DNA of 55,509 nt from Reyranella sp. (lineage in GTDB: Bacteria; Pseudomonadota; Alphaproteobacteria; Reyranellales; Reyranellaceae), in contig NZ_SCVH01000163.1 of assembly GCF_004296935.1 (NCBI RefSeq), positions 1-55,509 on the forward strand, written 5' to 3'. The position numbers and the translations under genes were made by a program. A model generated the notes under the pieces. The model did no database searches, was not told the DNA's origin, and was given only the letters and a program-made list of their open reading frames with translations. Every line of letters starts with the position of its first letter. Position 1 is the first letter of the stretch. Below are positions 55,136 through 55,509 of the stretch, piece by piece.

Positions 55136-55222
55136 GGAGGGGTGGCCGAGCGGTCAATGGCAGCAGACTGTAAATCTGCCGACTTCGCGTCTACGAAGGT
55201 TCGAATCCTTCCCCCTCCACCA
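55136..55222 (+). tRNA. tRNA-Tyr (GTA)
   Basis: An 87-base cloverleaf with acceptor GGAGGGG paired with CCCCTCC, an encoded ACCA end, anticodon loop CTGTAAA giving GTA, and the long variable arm expected for a bacterial tyrosine tRNA. It is followed 37 bases later by tRNA-Gly. Confidence 0.96.
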
Positions 55223-55259
55223 GCGGATCTTAGCGCGAGATTGGCTCTGTTTGGCGATT

Positions 55260-55333
55260 GCGGGTGTAGCTCAATGGTAGAGCAGAAGCCTTCCAAGCTT
55301 ACGACGAGGGTTCGATTCCCTTCACCCGCTCCA
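55260..55333 (+). tRNA. tRNA-Gly (TCC)
   Basis: A 74-base cloverleaf with acceptor GCGGGTG paired with CACCCGC, encoded TCCA end, anticodon loop CTTCCAA giving TCC, and T arm GGTTCGATTCC. It is the second gene of a tRNA pair that leads into tuf after 57 bases. Confidence 0.96.
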
Positions 55334-55390
55334 GGATTTGGCTACGTTGGTCGGTCTAGAAGCTGAAAGCATCACGAGGGTCGTTGCATC

Positions 55391-55509
55391 ATGACGAAGG
55401 CGAAGTTTGAGCGGAACAAGCCGCACTGCAACATCGGGACGATCGGTCACGTCGATCACGGCAAGACGTCGTTGACGGCAGCGATCACGAAGATCCTTGC
55501 GAAGACGGG
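55391..55509 (+). CDS. tuf: Elongation factor Tu, N-terminal part (cut by window edge)
   Basis: The first 39 codons are present: [20 protein letters not shown], then [33 protein letters not shown] is the P-loop of the EF-Tu GTPase, and the start agrees with the family. The gene runs off the right edge. EF-Tu delivers aminoacyl-tRNA to the ribosome. It follows tRNA-Tyr and tRNA-Gly in the tufB-type arrangement, so all three are probably made from one transcript. Confidence 0.96.
   Translation, partial: MTKAKFERNKPHCNIGTIGHVDHGKTSLTAAITKILAKT

Overview
The window is high-GC, gene-dense bacterial chromosome with very short intergenic gaps and many 4-base start/stop overlaps. The gene set suggests a metabolically versatile alphaproteobacterium: an orphan Bug-type binding protein, a Liv-type ABC operon with an embedded acyl-CoA ligase, many SDRs, an Mla-type lipid transporter, and a tRNA-Tyr/tRNA-Gly/tuf end. 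A soil or water organism of the Hyphomicrobiales/Rhodospirillales kind (for example Reyranella-like) is my inference. No sequence comparison could be run.

Layout. 1-1301: MAPEG protein and class III nucleotide cyclase. 1421-4361: coupled SDR, Bug binding protein and LigA/LigB-type ring-cleavage dioxygenase, suggesting aromatic catabolism. 4358-7994: 2-oxoglutarate oxygenase, alpha/beta hydrolase, two SDRs and a small lipoprotein. 8025-14877: a leftward branched-chain/aromatic-acid-type ABC operon (livH, livM, livG, livF, acyl-CoA ligase, binding protein) ending in a clear terminator. 15045-17149: acyl-CoA dehydrogenase with two hotdog thioesterases. 17154-24301: SRPBCC protein, transglutaminase-like protein, Bcr/CflA-type MFS, MFE-2-type SDR, M20 peptidase, NAD-binding protein, epoxide-hydrolase-like protein and desaturase. 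24383-25430: two convergent lipoproteins around a bidirectional terminator. 25554-28924: dialkylglycine decarboxylase coupled to a GST-kappa/HCCA isomerase, a class I amidotransferase and a nitroreductase with the iodotyrosine deiodinase lid signature. 29022-36878: SPFH/NfeD pair, two MFS carriers, an S1/P1-nuclease/phospholipase-C-like secreted protein, acetamidase/formamidase, RlmJ and PPK2. 36988-40690: complete Mla-type operon (STAS-MlaE, MlaF, MlaD, auxiliary lipoprotein). 40706-43395: AMP-ligase and APH-type phosphotransferase.

43545-52890 is a sugar-nucleotide and glycan region: UDP-glucuronate decarboxylase, a GDP-mannose 3,5-epimerase-like enzyme, a WaaE-type glycosyltransferase, a NodU/CmcH-type carbamoyltransferase and UDP-glucose 4-epimerase. 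The glycosyltransferase and carbamoyltransferase are coupled by 4-base overlaps to a two-subunit, Tat-exported molybdenum hydroxylase of the IorAB type. This is the most unusual gene combination in the window. An orphan phage terminase small-subunit-like gene with adjacent TGTGCC repeats lies between the hydroxylase and galE.

52907-55509 carries tRNA-Thr(TGT) directly upstream of galE, a lipoprotein hydrolase, the 23S rRNA methyltransferase RlmB, then tRNA-Tyr(GTA), tRNA-Gly(TCC) and the start of tuf. This is a rearranged form of the classic tRNA-tufB locus.
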